From Saccharum officinarum (taxonomy: Eukaryota; Streptophyta; Magnoliopsida; Poales; Poaceae): DNA of 64,000 nucleotides. How positions within the stretch are numbered: the stretch's first letter is position 1; every line of letters begins with the position of its first letter. Made by a program: the position numbers and the translations under genes. Under the pieces are notes generated by a model. That model saw only the letters and a program-made list of their open reading frames with translations. It ran no database searches and was not told the DNA's origin. The stretch spans positions 73,237,737 through 73,301,736 of the forward strand of contig CM036170.1 in NCBI GenBank assembly GCA_020631735.1, written 5' to 3'. This document shows positions 1 to 11,100 of the stretch, in pieces.

Positions 1-1030
1 AATGAGCGTGCCCTTGACGGCCACCTTGGTTGACATTTTTCTTAGGGTATGGACAGTTCCTGGACCAATGGCCTGGCTTGTTGCAGTTCCAGCAGGGCAT
101 GTTGCTAGGAGGGACACTGGAGCTGCCTTGGCTCGAACTACTTTTTGGCAGAGCCACTGTATATGCCTTGCGAAACCCAGTCTTCATTGGCGCTTTCTTT
201 TGCGGGGGACGGAACTTAGCACTTGTGGCAGGAGGGCGAGGAGGAGCCCTCGGGGCAGCTGGAGCTCGAGACTGTGAAGCACCTGCCTCAAGTGCCCTCT
301 TGCGGCTCTTAGAAGCAGCATAGATAGAGTTATTGTTCTCTTGAGTCAGAGCATCACTGATAAATTCATTGAAAGTAGTGCACTTGCTAGTGCCCATAGT
401 CTTCATCAGCTTTGGGCCGAGGCCTCTTTTAAAGCTAGCAATTTTCTTGGAATCGGTATCCACAAACTCCATGGCATACCTTGCCAGGTTGTTGAAGGAT
501 TACAGATATTCAGTCAAACTTTTATTGCCCTGCGACAGCCTCATAAATTCGGTGTGCTTGATAGCCATAAGACCCGGAGGAATATAGTTCCCACGAAATG
601 CGGCCTTGAACTGATCCCAAGCAATAGGGACATTTGCAGGCAATGTAGAACGATAGTGGCTCCACCAAATACCCGCTGGACCATGTAATTGGTGAGAAGC
701 ATATTCAGTCTTTAGCTCATCAGTCAAGCGAAGCAGACGAAACTTTTGTTCAATAGTGTTCAACCATTTATCAGCTTGCAGTGGTTCCTCCGCCTCCTTA
801 AAGAGCGGGGGCTTAGTATCAAGAAAGTCCTTGAAATCACTGTACTGATTGGGTTCTGGGCCTTGGCGGCCAGGACGAGCTTCCCGGTTGGCCAGCTGGC
901 GCATAGCATCTGCCAGCATGCGCTGCCCTTCGACCACTATCTGCATCAGCTCAGCCAGGGTAGGTGGTGGCAGAGGGGGTGGATGTTCCTCATCCTCATT
1001 GCCCCGACCCCGACGAAGATTGTACGACAT
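1..1030 (-). pseudogene. gag: gypsy gag (capsid/nucleocapsid), one stop codon, runs off left edge
   Basis: Start ATG is at 1030-1028 (MSYNLRRGRG). A proline-rich stretch (HPPPLPPP) is followed by a Retrotrans_gag-type core with WLNTIEQKFRLL and WWSHYRSTLP. The frame is open except for one TAA at 502-500, where related gags have an amino acid (EYL, stop, SFNNLARYA). It then continues through a basic region rich in R, P and A to a perfect nucleocapsid zinc knuckle, CWNCNKPGHWSRNC (C-x2-C-x4-H-x4-C), at 94-53, and stays open to base 1. Gag assembles the virus-like particle in the cytoplasm. The ATG directly follows TTTTGCAG, which looks like a splice acceptor. The stop may be a late inactivating change, since the rest is well preserved. 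Confidence 0.88.
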
Positions 1031-1690
1031 CTGCAAAATGCATAGTCAATGAGCACTGACGATGTGGGAAGTTTGTAGATAAATTATTGTAAATATGTCA
1101 AAGTGACTTCATGAAATAGACTCCTCAAATACTTATGGCACAATAATTCATCACAACCGCACAATCAATTAAAGCGGATCAATTGGCACAATCATGCGAG
1201 AGAATCCAACAAGATGTACTTTGATAAAGGCTCACTCACAAGGAGCACAACAGTTACTGAACCGTTTACGTTAAAATCTATGTGATTTTTGATCTTTTGC
1301 CCGGTACTTGGATTCAATTTCAAAGTTTTTAGTTGACTGAGAAAGGCTACTTCAAACTGATCACAAAGAGACTTCTCATCGGTAGAGTTCCATGGTGGAT
1401 CATGACTAGCCACCTTGATACCAGCGCGTGCCAAGCAGCACAGCCTTATGTCGCGCGCCATAGGAGGCCCTCGGTTTCGTCGCGGCACCGAAAGGTACTA
1501 ATCGTGACACCATCATCGAACGCAACACAATAAGACATCCAATTGCGATCGAAATTAACAGGTTCCAACTAAACATCCAGGAAACATAGAGTTCGACCTT
1601 ACATCCGAAAGTCAAGTTATTACAAAGCCTCACTCCAACCCCAGGAGGCACAAAAGACGATCCTATCATCATAGCTACGTGATAACTACT
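1031..1690. other. Spacer between accessory ORF and gag of G1
   Basis: About 660 bp without a convincing coding region. Short minus-strand open frames here (1192-1672) have no recognisable domain and no conserved counterpart I could see in the second family member. It may hold an intron end, because the gag ATG follows a polypyrimidine/AG-like sequence. Confidence 0.5.
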
Positions 1691-2284
1691 CTAAGCATCG
1701 TCCTCAGAGTCGGTGTCAAGGATCTCCCCGCCGTCCTCATCACTAACAGGCTCTAACTCCTCATCATCTTCTTCTTCTTCTGGTGCGGCATCTTGGGGCC
1801 CATTGACCTCCACTTCATCATCATTTTCAGCCATGAAGATTCCCGAACCCATGTCCTCATCTGCGTTGATATTTCTAGGCAGCAGAGGATTTAGCTGGTT
1901 GTTCAGGCGGTGCACTTCTTCATGAAGATTGTCATTGTATTCTTCAGCATTCTCCAACTGCTGTTCGAGCTCAAACTGATGAGCTCTCAGAACGTTCTCC
2001 TCGTGCCAGGCTTCATCCCTCTGGTTCATGACACGGACCAGCACGCGTTGATAGTTGCGGTTTGCTACTGTCAATCTCTGGACTGCAAGGGTTTCCTGGT
2101 CACGATCACGGATCACTTGCTCCAGTTGCTGACGCGCTGCATTCCGGGCAGCAGTCACTTCGGCCAACTCTGCCCTCAGCCTTTCCACTTCAGTAGGCTC
2201 AGGGCGGGGCTCACGTGGAGCGAGCTGGTGACGAGGTGCCCTGCCCCTAGTGGACTTGCGAGCGGTCCTCTTGGTACATGCCAT
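1691..2284 (-). CDS. Accessory retrotransposon protein with histone H3-tail-like N terminus, coiled coil and acidic C terminus (copy A)
   Basis: I take the start at 2284 (MACTKRTARKSTRGRAPRHQ), because the H3-like match and the homologous copy at 59994 both begin there. The track ATG 36 nt upstream would add 12 unmatched residues. After Met, 16 of 21 residues equal the canonical H3 tail position by position, including K4, A7-R8-K9-S10-T11, P16, R17 and Q19-L20-A21. K14, K18 and K23 are replaced by R, H and R. Residues of about 35-140 are E/R/Q/L-rich with heptad-like spacing, suggesting a coiled coil. The C terminus is very acidic (runs of E and D, ending SEDDA). No catalytic domain is visible. 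It lies between the PBS and gag in an intact frame of 197 codons. Compared with copy B it lacks a central domain of roughly 130 residues. A role as chromatin-binding mimic is inference. Confidence 0.75.
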   Translation of the reverse strand: MACTKRTARKSTRGRAPRHQLAPREPRPEPTEVERLRAELAEVTAARNAARQQLEQVIRDRDQETLAVQRLTVANRNYQRVLVRVMNQRDEAWHEENVLRAHQFELEQQLENAEEYNDNLHEEVHRLNNQLNPLLPRNINADEDMGSGIFMAENDDEVEVNGPQDAAPEEEEDDEELEPVSDEDGGEILDTDSEDDA

Positions 2285-2290
2285 CTGTAG
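2285..2290 (-). promoter_or_regulatory. Possible 3' splice acceptor directly before accessory ORF ATG
   Basis: On the minus strand the bases read CTACAG immediately before ATG. The same hexamer precedes the ATG of the second copy (59995-60000). This matches a plant 3' splice-site consensus, and no transcript evidence is available. Confidence 0.35.
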
Positions 2291-2724
2291 CAACAAGATA
2301 CGACTTAAAGTGAGGATCATTTAGGGGATACGAAATTTAATTTAGTCGGGAGTACTGAAATTTTTAAGGAGGGAGTAAATGATATGTATGATATAATTAA
2401 ACATGATGCATGCACGTTTCGTACGCCCTCTCACCTTAGTAGAAACCTAAAGTTCTAACGCTAGGCGGTGGCATACATACGTTCTCTCATATAAGCGAAA
2501 CTATCGGTCTACTCGTTACGCTGTTAGTGTACCTGCAGAAAATCTCATTTCAGCCCAACAGTTTCCCAATATATGCACACAAGAAGGCAGTAATTTAAAT
2601 ACTTTCCATATACACATCCCCTGATGTATATACTTCAGTATCAAAGCTACCCGATATAAATATATTCCCACAATTAAGTGCTTACGTAATTACATGGTTT
2701 AAACATGTAAGTATGCAAGTCACC
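2291..2724 (-). other. G1 leader, portion proximal to the accessory ORF
   Basis: Non-coding leader that aligns by eye with 60001-60450 of the second family member (shared AACATGATGCATG, GGTGGCATACA and TACCTGCAGAA-type blocks). It is interrupted at 2729/7861 by a solo LTR and resumes at 7866. Confidence 0.7.
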
Positions 2725-2729
2725 AAAAC
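2725..2729. repeat. Target-site duplication AAAAC (left)
   Basis: Identical to 7861-7865 and exactly abutting the TG and CA ends of the LTR between them. This proves a solo-LTR insertion. Confidence 0.92.
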
Positions 2730-5700
2730 TGTAACACCCCGGGTGTTTAGCTCCTTAATTGCATTGCATTTGCATGAGCATAAGCAAGCATCATTCATTT
2801 CATGCATAAGTTTATAATATGTTTATATTTCATGTGAAGTAAAAAGTGAGTAGTGTGCAACACATAAGTACCTTATGTGCAATTTCCTTTGTGAGATATG
2901 TCAACCACTTTAGTGTAACATAATTAGCAAGTGTTATGCAACACACTCATGCAACATGTGCAACATGAGCTTGCAACATTTGGGGTGGAAGTATTGAATT
3001 ACTTGTGCCAAAGTATGTGACACTAGGAATTTTGTGCAACCAATGTGTAGAGTGGCTAATTAGGTCTTATAACACCTTAATTACATTTAGGGTAAGTAGT
3101 GGAGCAATGTTCATGTTGACCAAAATTACCAAATTGCCCTTCCAAATGTTGTTGACCAAGTTTGGAACCCTAGAGTGATCTGGTTTGACCAAATAAAAAG
3201 TCCAGCTTAGAAATCTTGCATGGAGAAGCAACCTTAAGCAAAGTTGTAGAGAATTTCATAAGGAACAAAAGTTCTAATATGGCCATCTCATGAAAATGAC
3301 CAGAACATGCTCAAAAATGGCCCATAAGTCAGTATTAGGGGCTGTTTTGGGACTTAGCAAATTTTGGCTAAGTGTGAAGCTGAAAACCGTTTCACTGTAC
3401 CTCACTTTGGCAACTTGTAACTCACAAACCAGGCCGAACCAGTCTTTGAGCTAATTGACAAAGTTGTTGTCCACACATAGCTCTACAACATTGTCAACAT
3501 CACCTAAGCCTGGTTCCCAACGGTTTATGAGTTAGCAGGCTTCGAAAATCGAGTTTCAGTCGGGGGAAAGTAACTGAAACTCAGTTCAGATTTCGTGTGC
3601 CTCACTTTGGAGCGTTGTATCTCACTAACCAAGCCGAATTGGCTCACGACCCTATTGGCAATGTTGAAGCCCTCACGTAGCTCTACACTTTTGTTAACTA
3701 CGGCTCTCACCGAATCAGCCTCGATCACGAGCTATGAAGCGATGAAATCCCTTTGTCAGTCGAGCTCGATGGCACCGTTCACCGCGATTCAGTTTCGTCA
3801 GAGGAGGGGGCGTGGCCGACCGGCCACAGGGCCTCGCCGACACGTGGGCATGCGGTGGCGACCGTACGCCGGTCCTGGCCCCACCGGTCAGCCCACGGCG
3901 CCTTCAAGACCGCCACGACGCGTCGAGGCTGCCTCCATTCCCTCTCCCTCCCTCGTTCGGCTGCAAAGCGGAGACACCGAGCCGCCATTGTCGCCCCCAC
4001 TCCGGCGAGCTCGCGCGCACTCCCCACCGCACCGCCGCTCACCAGATCACGCTCGTCCCTCCGCCTCGCCACCCTACACCTCCTCGACCAGTCGATAGAT
4101 TGGATTGAGCCCGAGGTGAGCCGCATTTGCCACCTTCGCCCCCTCCCAAAAGCTCACCGGAGCTCCGCCATGTTCGGTTCACCGTGGCCAGCACCGCACC
4201 ATAGTTCTCTGCCTGTCCTCACTCACGTTTCCTCCTCCCTGTCACGTGTAGATGCTAGGGTAAAGATGCTACCGCCAGCATCGGGTTAGCCAGGCCGGAA
4301 CGAGACCGCGCACGGCCGCGCCATGGCTGCCGGCCAAGTGCTCACGCGGTCAAGCGGCTCCGTTCCATCCCCGTCGGTGTGAGTGGTCTCGAGAGGTCCG
4401 CTAGGAGTCCAGAAGGGTGATGCACCCCTCGGTAGGTCGTGCGACGGCCGGGACTCGCCGGCGTACCGCCAGGCACCACGGCCATCCGCCATCGCCGTCG
4501 GCCTAGGTGTTGCGGTGCATCAGCTTTGGGAAAAAGGGGTAGCCTCGGTGAGGTTGGGTCTGGACAAGGCGTCGGTGAACTTGGATTGGTCGGAGGAGCC
4601 ACCGGCGGCGAGGAATCGCTCGCCGGAGCTCGCTGCCGCCCGCTCCCCTGTCCTCTTCGCTGACACGCGGGGGCCACCTGTCTGCCGCCGCGCGTGGGCG
4701 GGAGCCCGAGCGGGCCGCGCGCGCGCGTCGTGGGCCGCGTTTTTCCGGGCCGGCCCAGTTTAAATAAGATCTTTTTCATTTTTATTTATATTGCTACAGA
4801 AATTTGGTTAAGTTTGGAAAATGTAGATCTAGGGTTTTACTTGCTCAAAAATCATGAGATAAATTTTGTTAGGATCTGCATGAGGTGTAGTATTTTAGAA
4901 AAATATGAGTTTGCTATGTGATGTTTAGTTTTTGGGATATTTAAATAGGTCTTTGAAATGTGTTTTAAATCACATGCAAACTTGTTTAAATTATATCTTG
5001 AGTTTCAGTGTTCCAAAAATTATGAAATTTGATGGGTAGGCTAATTTATACTTGCTCTAGCTCTGGTAAAAAAATTTGGACAGTAGTGCTTAAGTACTTT
5101 TCAAGTTATAATGCTATCTTGTTATTCTAGGAAATACTTGAATGAATTTTTGTAATTTTTCTACATGTGCAATGTTCATATAAATTTTTGGAGAATGTCC
5201 TGGTACCCTAGAGTGTCTAAGAAAATTAAGAAATCTGTTGTTTGACACTTTTTACTGTACTTTGTTATTTATACAAAAATCAGCCTTTTTGGCTTGGGAA
5301 TTTTGTGTAGGAAGTTCCTGTGAATAAATTTAGTTCAAATTTTTACAATAGCCTCTTTTTGGGTCAGAGAGTCTCCTGTAATTTTTGTAGAATTTTAGGA
5401 GCAGTTTACATATATGTTTGAAATTCCACTTAATTACTTAAGTACATTAAGAAATGAGTTTAAATAAATATTCTAGGTGGGCACACCTTACTTTCTGGTG
5501 TTTTTGTGACCTTTGTGAACTTGTAGTAGTATTAGTTTGGTCTTAGAAAATGTTTGCCACATCAATAAATATTTAACCTTTATAATTTTAGGTTTTCTGG
5601 ACAGCTGATAGTATTTCTAGGTTTGACCTTGGATAAATGTGGTTGCTGGAAAACTTGTAAATACCAAAGTTATAGTGAAAATTGTAAATGAGCTTGTGTC

Positions 5701-7860
5701 AAAAATTGGGAGCATTTGGCTTAATAGTTTGGGAGTTATTGCTGTTAAAGTGCCAGTCCAGAATTGACTACTCTCTGTTTAGAGAGAACAGATCCTGGAA
5801 CTTTGGAATTTCGACTAGGTAAACTTTGGAATTTAGTGTTGTAGTCTGAAAACATTTTGTGGTACATTTCTTAAGCTTTCCAGATTGTCTTAGATCATAT
5901 CTTTTGGAGTTAGGAATCTTCAGTTATGTTAGAATCTTTGAGCTGCTGTCCAAAATAACTTACTGTGGTAACCTAAATAATGTCACTCTTGTGTTTATTA
6001 GGTGTTAGGGCCTTAACCGAATAGGAACAACTATATCTTAGGTTGGGTAGATTAGGTAAGTACTTCTCCACCGGAGAAGAGATTTGCACGTACTAATAAA
6101 ATAACTTGAATAGAGTATTTTATTTCTGAAATGCATTTCATTCCGAGCATGTTGCACCTTTATGCATCCATGATAATTATTGTGCATTCATGCAATAGGT
6201 GTACCAGAGGGGGTAACTCTCCTCGAATTCGAGCCGGTGATTCCAGAGGAGGTCCAGGACCAGCCGGAGCAGCTAGAGGAACCAGCCGGCGACGAAGCTC
6301 CTGTCGAAGATCTGCCCGAGTGTCCTGATCACCGGCCTTCGACCTTTCTGAAAGGCAAGCCCCGGTGCATGCTGAACCTACTGATTTATAAATTAATCTT
6401 GAGTACTTTTAATTGTTTACTGCATTAAGTTGTAGGAGTTATATGAAAACATTTGTTGCATTATACCTGTCCTTGTCCAGATATCGTACTGAATCCTATA
6501 TTAGGTGTAGGCACGTGTCAATGCTTAGCCCTGCTTAGTACGGTAGAAGTCGGGTGATTTCCGGTCATCCGCGAGATGTAGGAAGGAGTCACGAGTGGCT
6601 TTATGGCTATCGTGGATGGAACCATGCTTAAAAATGAAATTGAGACCGGGTGGGAGTTCGATAGTACAGCCGCAAGACACTTCACGTCTTGGGTGTGGAG
6701 CTATGCCCGTCTGAGTCGTTTAAGGACCGATTCGCTGTACGTCCTTGAGTCATGTTGAACGCAGTCTAACACTTAGTTGGCCGGATAAGTCGTTCCGACC
6801 GCGAAGCCGAGTAATGTGATTCAGGGCGGGAATCGAATGGTAGGTTGCTTCTTGGAGGAGAGAAAGGATGTGCTTGGGGACATTGGCGTGAGACCAAGGG
6901 GGGTTAGAGTCCCTATCACCTGGCAGAGTGTCGCCCTTGGGGTCGCGATATTATTCGGACCCGCGATTCCTGAATCATATGAAACGGTGGCCTGTGCGAC
7001 CCTGGCAGGGGTCTGCACGGTGAGTGTTAGAAATACCCCTCCAGCTGGATAGGAATTCGATTCGAATCGCCGTCGCTCCCGGTTAGTGAGCACTTGACTT
7101 GAGCAGCGGCAACGTAGATCTCATTAAATGAACCGGTGGTTAAGGGAATGATACAATGTTGCCACAATTCATACCTGCTCTAGATATAATGATGATAATT
7201 GTTTGATTATAATCAAGTGCATGTTTAGTACAGGTGCTAAGATAGATGACAGGTAAATGCTAAAAATCACTGCTAGTACAGGTTATAAGAGTTTCAATTA
7301 CTTATGCCTTTATGCAAAATGTTATGTCAGCTAGCCTCTTGTGAAAGCCTTGCATAATCCTTGGGGTCGTCTTATTTCTGGTTTTCGACGGGTAAGTCTA
7401 GCTGAGTACATTCCAGTACTCAGGGTTTATTCCCTCCAGTTGCAGATGATATGCTCTATCAAGGCTTCTGCAAAACTTGTCTCCACCCTGTGGGTGAAGA
7501 AGACTAGATCACTTGGGCGTGATCATCTTTTATGTACTTTCCTCATGCTTTTGCGGGTTGTGATCATCAAGACTGGCAGTAGTTAACAACTGGTGTGTGT
7601 TATGCTTCCGATACTTTATAAACTTGGTTTGTAATAATTGCGACTCCGTGTGTGTGTAAACTTATTTCGGAACTACTTGTGAAATGTAACGTATGATGTT
7701 GTATGTTGAATGATGCGATCCTGGTTGTAAGCGAGTTGGTTTGAAATCTTTCGTGGTTTCGATTGACTACCGGGATTATATGGGCTCAAGTTCGAAAATT
7801 TGAGCGCTTCGGTGCTTGTTTTTGTACTTGTGCTCTTATAATTTGGTCGGTTCTGTTACA
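2730..7860 (+). mobile_element. Solo LTR (5131 bp) of the same gypsy family, plus orientation
   Basis: Begins TGTAACACCCCGGGTGTT and ends GGTTCTGTTACA, giving TG..CA termini with a 6-bp inverted repeat (TGTAAC/GTTACA). It is flanked by the 5-bp duplication AAAAC. It carries a GC-rich block (about 3780-4760), a long AT-rich block (4760-6130) and a more GC-balanced 3' third. Open frames in the GC block on both strands show no domain and appear to be chance frames. It sits in the leader of G1, opposite to it, and forms an inverted repeat with G1's own LTR. Confidence 0.92.
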
Positions 7861-7865
7861 AAAAC
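7861..7865. repeat. Target-site duplication AAAAC (right)
   Basis: Partner of 2725-2729. Confidence 0.92.
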
Positions 7866-8182
7866 TACTCTCCCCTAGATCGCCGGTTGGACGATCATGC
7901 TCTCACAACTCACACTTACCAGAGCGTCGAGGCAATTGATCCATACATTACCACCCAAGTGAATGGCATCCATACAATATCACGCCGTATGGACGACGAA
8001 ACAAAAACAAACAAGGCCCCCAAGTTAGTCTTTATAATAAGCCACCTAAGAGTCCTTATTTGGGCTAAGGGATGTGATCACTGGCATACCTAAAAATAAT
8101 TTTTAGTGTTTTAACCCTTTTTCATAATCAAATACTTTTGTTTTTTTTAAATACTCGTACGATGTGTTTAATGTTGAATTAT
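7866..8182 (-). other. G1 leader, portion proximal to the PBS
   Basis: Resumes the leader after the solo LTR. It matches 60520-60778 of the second member (shared GAGGCAATTGATCCATACA and AGCACGCCGTATG-type blocks). No ORF with a recognisable product. Confidence 0.75.
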
Positions 8183-8194
8183 GCTCCGGTACCA
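8183..8194 (-). promoter_or_regulatory. Primer-binding site, initiator Met tRNA type
   Basis: The minus strand reads TGGTACCGGAGC, two bases inside the LTR end. Ten of 12 bases match the usual plant Met-type PBS TGGTATCAGAGC. It sets element orientation (minus) and the inner edge of the 5' LTR. Confidence 0.85.
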
Positions 8195-8196
8195 GC

Positions 8197-11100
8197 TGTA
8201 ACAGAACCGACCAAATTATAAGAGCACAAGTACAAAAACAAGCACCGAAGTGCTCAAATTTTTGAACTTGAGCCCATATAATCCCGGTAGTCAATCGAAA
8301 CCACGAAGGATTTCAAACCAACTTGCTTACAACCAGGATCGCATCATTCAACATACAACATCATACGTTACATTTCACAAGTAGATCTGAAATAAGTTTA
8401 CACACACGGAGTCGCAAATATTACAAACCAAGTTTATAAAGTAGCGGAAGCAAACACACACCCGTTGTTTAACTACTGCCAGTCTTGTTGATCAACATCC
8501 CACAAAAGCATCAGGAAAGTACATAAAAGATGATCACACCCAAGTGATCTAGTCTTCGTCACCCGCAGGGTGGAGACAATTTTTGTAGAAGCCTTGGTAG
8601 AGCAAATCATCTGCAACAGGAGGGAATAAACCCTGAGTACTGGAATGTACTCAGCTAGACTTACCCGTCGAAAACCAGAAATAAGATGACATCAAGGATT
8701 ATGCAAGGCTTACACAAGAGGCTAGCTGACATAACATTTTGCATAAAGGCATAAGTAATTGAGACTCTTATAACCTGTACTAGCAGTTATTTTTAGCATT
8801 TACCTGTCATCTATCTTAGCACCTGTACTAAACATGCACTTGATTATAATCAAACAATTATCATCATTATATCCAGAGCAGGTATGAATTGTGGCAACAT
8901 TGTATCATTTCCTTAACCACCAGTTCATTTAATGAGATCTACGTTGCCGCTGCTCAAGTCAAGTGCTCACTAACTGGGAGCGACGACGATTCGAATCGAA
9001 TTCCTATCCAGCTGGAGGGGTATTTCTAACACTCACCGAGTCACGCCTGGCGAGGGCAGCTCAGGTCATCTTTTGTACAGTTCAGGAATCACGGGCCCGA
9101 ATAATGTCACGTCCCCAAGGGCGACACTCTGCCAGGTGATAGGGACTCTAACCCCCCCTTGGTCTCACGCCAATGTCCCCAAGCACATCCTTTCTCTCCT
9201 CCAAGATGCAACCTACCATTCGATTCCCGGCCTGAACCATACTACTCGACTTCGCGGTCGGAACGACTTATCTGGCCAACTAAGTGTTAGACTGCGTTCA
9301 ACATGACTCAAGGACGTACAGCAAAGCGGTCCTTAAACGACTCAGACGGGCATAGCTCCACACCCAAGACGTGAAGTGTCTTGCGGCTACACTATCGAAC
9401 TCCCGCCCGGTCTCAATTTCATTTTAAGGCATGGTTCCATCCACGATAGCCATAAAGCCACTCGTGACTCCTTCCTACATCTCGCGGATGACCGGAAATC
9501 ACTCGACTTCTACCGTACTAAGCAGGGCTAAGCATTGACACGTGCCTAAACCTAATATAGGATTAAGTACGATATCTCGACAAGGACAGGTATAATGCAA
9601 CAGTTGTTTTCATACAACTCCTACAACTTAATGCAGTAAACAATTAAAAGTACCCAAGATTAATTTATAAACAGTAGGTTCAGCATGCACCGGGGCTTGC
9701 CTTTCAGAAAGGTCGAAGGCCGGTGGTCAGGGCACTCGGGCAAGTCTTCAGCGGCGTCTCCTTCGCCGACTGGTTCCGCTGGCTCCTCTGGCTGGTCCTA
9801 GACTTCCTCCGGAATCACAGGCTCGAATTCGAGGAGAGTTACCCCCTCCGGTACACCTATTGCATGAATGCACAATAAATATCATGGATGCATAAATGTG
9901 CAATATGCTCGGAATGAAATGCATTTCAGAAATAAAATACTCTATTCAAGTCACTTCATTAGTATGTGCAAATCTCTTCTCCGGAGGAGAAGTACTTACC
10001 TAATCTACCCAACCTAAGATATAGATGTTCTTCTTCGGTTAAGGTCCTAACACCTAACAAACACAAGAGTGGCATTATTTAGGTTACCACATCCAACCCA
10101 AAATATCACAGTAAGACATTCTGGACAGCAGCTACTTGTTTCTAACATAACTGGAGATTCCCAAATCCAAAAGATATGGTCTAAGATAATCTGGAAAGCT
10201 TAAGAAATGCACCACAAAATATTTTCAGACCACAACACTTAATTCCAAAGTTTACCTAGTCGAAATTACAAAGTTCCAGAATCTGTTCTCTCTAAACAGA
10301 GAGCAGTCAATTCTGGACTGTCACTTTAAACAGCAATAACTCCCAAACTACTAAGCCAAATGCTCCCAAATTTTGACCAAAGCTAGAGCAAGTATAAATT
10401 AGCCTACTCACCAAATTTCATAATTTTTGGAACACTGAAACTCAAGATATGATTTAAACAAGTTTGCATGCGAATTAAAACACATTTTAAAGACCTATTT
10501 AAATATCCCAGAAACTACACAACACATAACCAAATCATATTTTTCTAAAATACTACACATCCAGTAGATCCTAACAAAATTTATCTCAAAATTTTTGGGC
10601 AAGTAAAACCCTAGATCTACATTTTCCAAAACTTAACCAAAATTGTGATAGAATAAATAAAAATCAAACAAATCTTATTCGTTACTGGGCCGGCCCGGGA
10701 AAGACGCGGCCCACGACTCGCGCGCGCGGCCCGCGACGCACGCGCGGCCTGCTCGGCCATCCCGCCCGCGCGCGCGGGGGCTGACAGCGCGGGCTCGCAG
10801 GTCATAGAGAGAAGAGCGGAGGGGAGGAGACGGCCGTGACTCCGGCGAGCTCTAGCCCGCCGACGACGGCGTCTCCGGTGACGGGAAGATCACCGACGGT
10901 TCCCCCGTGACTTTCTGCATTGACCAAACCCAGCTTTGCTGACCCTATCCCATCCTAGCTACGACGGCCATGGCGGCCGCGGCTCGGAGACGGCACCCGA
11001 CGGCGGTCCGGCGAGCTCCAGGGACCAGGGACCTAAGTGAGGTGTACTACAACTTCCTGAGGACATGGCGGACCTCTCCATGCCAAGGAAGAAGACAGAG

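Noticed and set aside
1691..2284. A genuine histone H3 gene or pseudogene
   Set aside because: Similarity stops after the tail. No histone fold follows, and the ORF sits in a retroelement between PBS and gag in two loci.
3595..4779. Overlapping ORFs on both strands in the GC-rich LTR block
   Set aside because: No domains, mutually overlapping in several frames, and not kept in the equivalent blocks at 10690-11700, 17450-18280 or 63450-64000.
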